Part shown: positions 62,767-64,000 of the stretch, piece by piece
Numbering within the stretch: the stretch's first letter is position 1
How the letters are laid out: the number at the start of each line of letters is the position of its first letter
Assembly (NCBI GenBank): GCA_016716135.1
Contig: JADJWX010000011.1
Coordinates: 124,001-188,000 of the forward strand
Reading direction: 5' to 3'
DNA from: Lewinellaceae bacterium
Lineage (GTDB): Bacteria; Bacteroidota; Bacteroidia; Chitinophagales; Saprospiraceae
Length of the DNA: 64,000 bases
The notes under the pieces: model-generated
Seen by the model: only the letters and a program-made list of their open reading frames with translations
What the model was told of the DNA's origin: nothing
Database searches by the model: none
Made by a program: the position numbers and the translations under genes

Positions 62767-63495
62767 TCACATTTTTTCAATGATGGACAACAGCGCCAGC
62801 GCAATGCGGTTAAACTCCCGCTGGGCCGCCTTGGGATCAGATACACCCAGACCCAGTTGCCGGCGGTTTTCGGTGTACTGGTTTTGAAGCAAGGCCAGGT
62901 CATTTAAAACTGCTGGTTTTTTTCCGGCGAAAAACTGGTTCAGTGCGGAAAACAAGTCCGGAAATTTGGCCAGCACGAAGAGTTCCAGTGCTTCGGCGCG
63001 CGGCAGGTTTTTAATATCCTTTGCTTTGACAAGCGCTTTCGCAGCATGTTCACCCACGATTTTTTCATTGGGCACAAACGTCGTCTCCCGACGCAAAAAC
63101 AACAGGCCGAACACACCCAACAGTACCAGTTGGAACGCCGCCGGACGGTAGCCCGCCTGCCGGAAGTAATCGATCAGCGACTGAGATTCCGGGCGGGCAC
63201 GCATGCCCAAGGCCGTGAGCAATACCCAAAGCAGGTAGACCGCCGTGATGACCAAAATAATGCGGAACACGGGTTTCCAAATGTGCTTACCGGGGTTGAG
63301 ATTCAGGATTGCCGCCAGCAAAAGGAAGCCAAATCCGGGCAACAAATTAAGTACAGCCCAAATCCAGGGCGTTCCCCCGGCGCCGACAAAAACGCCGTTG
63401 AGTTCCTGAATAGTGAGCAATATCAGGGTGGGCGCCGACAAGATCAGCCAGGTCCAGAGCAATTTTTTACGGATTTCAGAGAGCAGGAGCAGCAT
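62767..63495 (-). CDS. Membrane protein with EAD11-like C-terminal domain
   Basis: 242 residues. Four hydrophobic segments: LWTWLILSAPTLILLTI (about 12-28), WAVLNLLPGFGFLLLAAIL (about 46-64), IILVITAVYLLWVLLTALGM (about 79-98) and FQLVLLGVFGLLFL (about 121-134). The cytoplasmic C-terminus (about 150-242) is helical; its end, LALLQNQYTENRRQLGLG followed by AAQREFNRIALALLSIIE, resembles the EAD11-like part of the TIR protein at 40226-41068 (LLLQARYN...GL...QAQINYAALEL). Starts 3 nt after the upstream gene, so the two are co-transcribed. Function unknown. Confidence 0.7.
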   Translation of the reverse strand: MLLLLSEIRKKLLWTWLILSAPTLILLTIQELNGVFVGAGGTPWIWAVLNLLPGFGFLLLAAILNLNPGKHIWKPVFRIILVITAVYLLWVLLTALGMRARPESQSLIDYFRQAGYRPAAFQLVLLGVFGLLFLRRETTFVPNEKIVGEHAAKALVKAKDIKNLPRAEALELFVLAKFPDLFSALNQFFAGKKPAVLNDLALLQNQYTENRRQLGLGVSDPKAAQREFNRIALALLSIIEKM

Positions 63496-63498
63496 TAG

Positions 63499-64000
63499 CT
63501 ATGGTTTTAACCAGTGTTCGAGACCGCTTTTTTTCAAGTGCTCGCCGGCTTGCAAATGACAGGGGCAGTTTTGCTTGGGGTGTTGGTTTGCCTCGGGCAC
63601 TTCGAATTCGTACACCAGCATTTCCACGGTATGGTCGGGGGTGTAGGGGGCATTGGCTACCGATTTTGGCAGGCGATTGACGGCCTGGCTGAACCAGTCT
63701 TTAGCCACTTCTTTTTCAATTCGTTTTCCTTTGGCATTAAAATTTTGGTTGGTCACTAAAAAAACAAACACCCGGAGATGGGCTTTCCGCGGAAATACCA
63801 GCGATTTCAGGTAACTCAACGTCAACGCGAAGTCCTCCTGCACCGGCACTTCTTTCCAGCGGTCGGCGCCGGACAATGCGGTACCATCGGGCTGGTACTG
63901 TTCGATCTGTGTGACGATGGCAAACCCGTCCGGCACCGACAAGTAGCGCCGGGGGTATTTTTTGGCGGCCAGGGGCTGCGCCAGCTTTTGGGCAACCTGC
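63499..64000 (-). CDS. Hypothetical protein, C-terminal part (5' end outside window)
   Basis: The frame is open to the right edge (reading QVAQKLAQPLAAKKYPRRYL into SVPDGFAIVTQIEQYQPDGT), so at least 166 residues are seen and the start lies beyond base 64000. Conserved-looking blocks are RWKEVPVQEDFALTLSYLKS, FVFLVTNQNFNAKG, WFSQAVNRLPKSVANAPYTP and VEMLVYEFEV. The C-terminus has CPCHLQAGEHL. No family could be named. Directly upstream of the EAD11-like membrane protein gene, 3 nt apart. Confidence 0.7.
   Translation of the reverse strand, partial: QVAQKLAQPLAAKKYPRRYLSVPDGFAIVTQIEQYQPDGTALSGADRWKEVPVQEDFALTLSYLKSLVFPRKAHLRVFVFLVTNQNFNAKGKRIEKEVAKDWFSQAVNRLPKSVANAPYTPDHTVEMLVYEFEVPEANQHPKQNCPCHLQAGEHLKKSGLEHWLKP

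Overview
The window is a 64 kb chromosomal segment of a Bacteroidota bacterium, most likely of the Saprospiraceae (Haliscomenobacter/Lewinella-like). The reasons are: many long secreted proteins ending in a type IX secretion (T9SS) C-terminal sorting domain, a PorT-like T9SS component, promoters of the Bacteroidota type (TTTG, about 19-21 nt, TAnnTTTG) and the general lack of Shine-Dalgarno sequences. Assignment below order is inference.

Layout. 1-13.5 kb is housekeeping: the 3' end of typA, queA, a DUF2795 protein, a Crp/Fnr regulator, then a leftward run of rnz, dnaG, porT, menG/ubiE, a ribBA whose GTP cyclohydrolase half has lost its catalytic motifs, a membrane glycosyltransferase and a thioredoxin-dockerin T9SS protein; msrB follows on the plus strand. 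13.5-18 kb holds two secreted proteins, one a parallel beta-helix gene interrupted at a 15-nt G tract and again just before its sorting domain. 18.5-31.4 kb carries a peptide transporter, both genes of the carboxyspermidine/carboxynorspermidine polyamine route (nspC and its dehydrogenase), yidC, an aldolase, an arginyltransferase-like gene and an orphan OmpR regulator. 31.4-40.2 kb has xseB, a SET-domain gene, a lemA-TPM-TPM cluster, a SpoU methylase, a TamL-type outer-membrane protein, kbl and an orphan LytTR regulator.

40.2-48 kb is the accessory part: a TIR protein with an N-terminal EAD11-like adaptor domain, a large PNGase F-like/LamG secreted protein, three tRNA genes (Val, Val, Pro) behind a clear promoter, and directly at the 3' end of tRNA-Pro an AT-rich island with a short type II CBASS operon (patatin phospholipase, CD-NTase, E2-like protein with a SEC-C-like tail). 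The patatin gene and the E2 tail are frameshifted, so the operon looks decaying or carries base-call indels. 48-61.3 kb holds four large secreted proteins (leucine-rich-repeat, BNR/sialidase-like, vanadium haloperoxidase-like, SprB/dockerin/cohesin-like), and the last 3 kb a secreted zinc metalloprotease, a membrane protein whose C-terminus resembles the EAD11-like domain, and a partial hypothetical gene.

A second theme is dispersed palindromic DNA: two clusters of GACCTCTCCGAGGTC, two copies of an ACTCGTCCTACGACTT hairpin, a nested 195-bp inverted repeat, a 32-bp perfect palindrome, and other intergenic inverted repeats. All functional calls rest on reading motifs by eye; no database search was possible.
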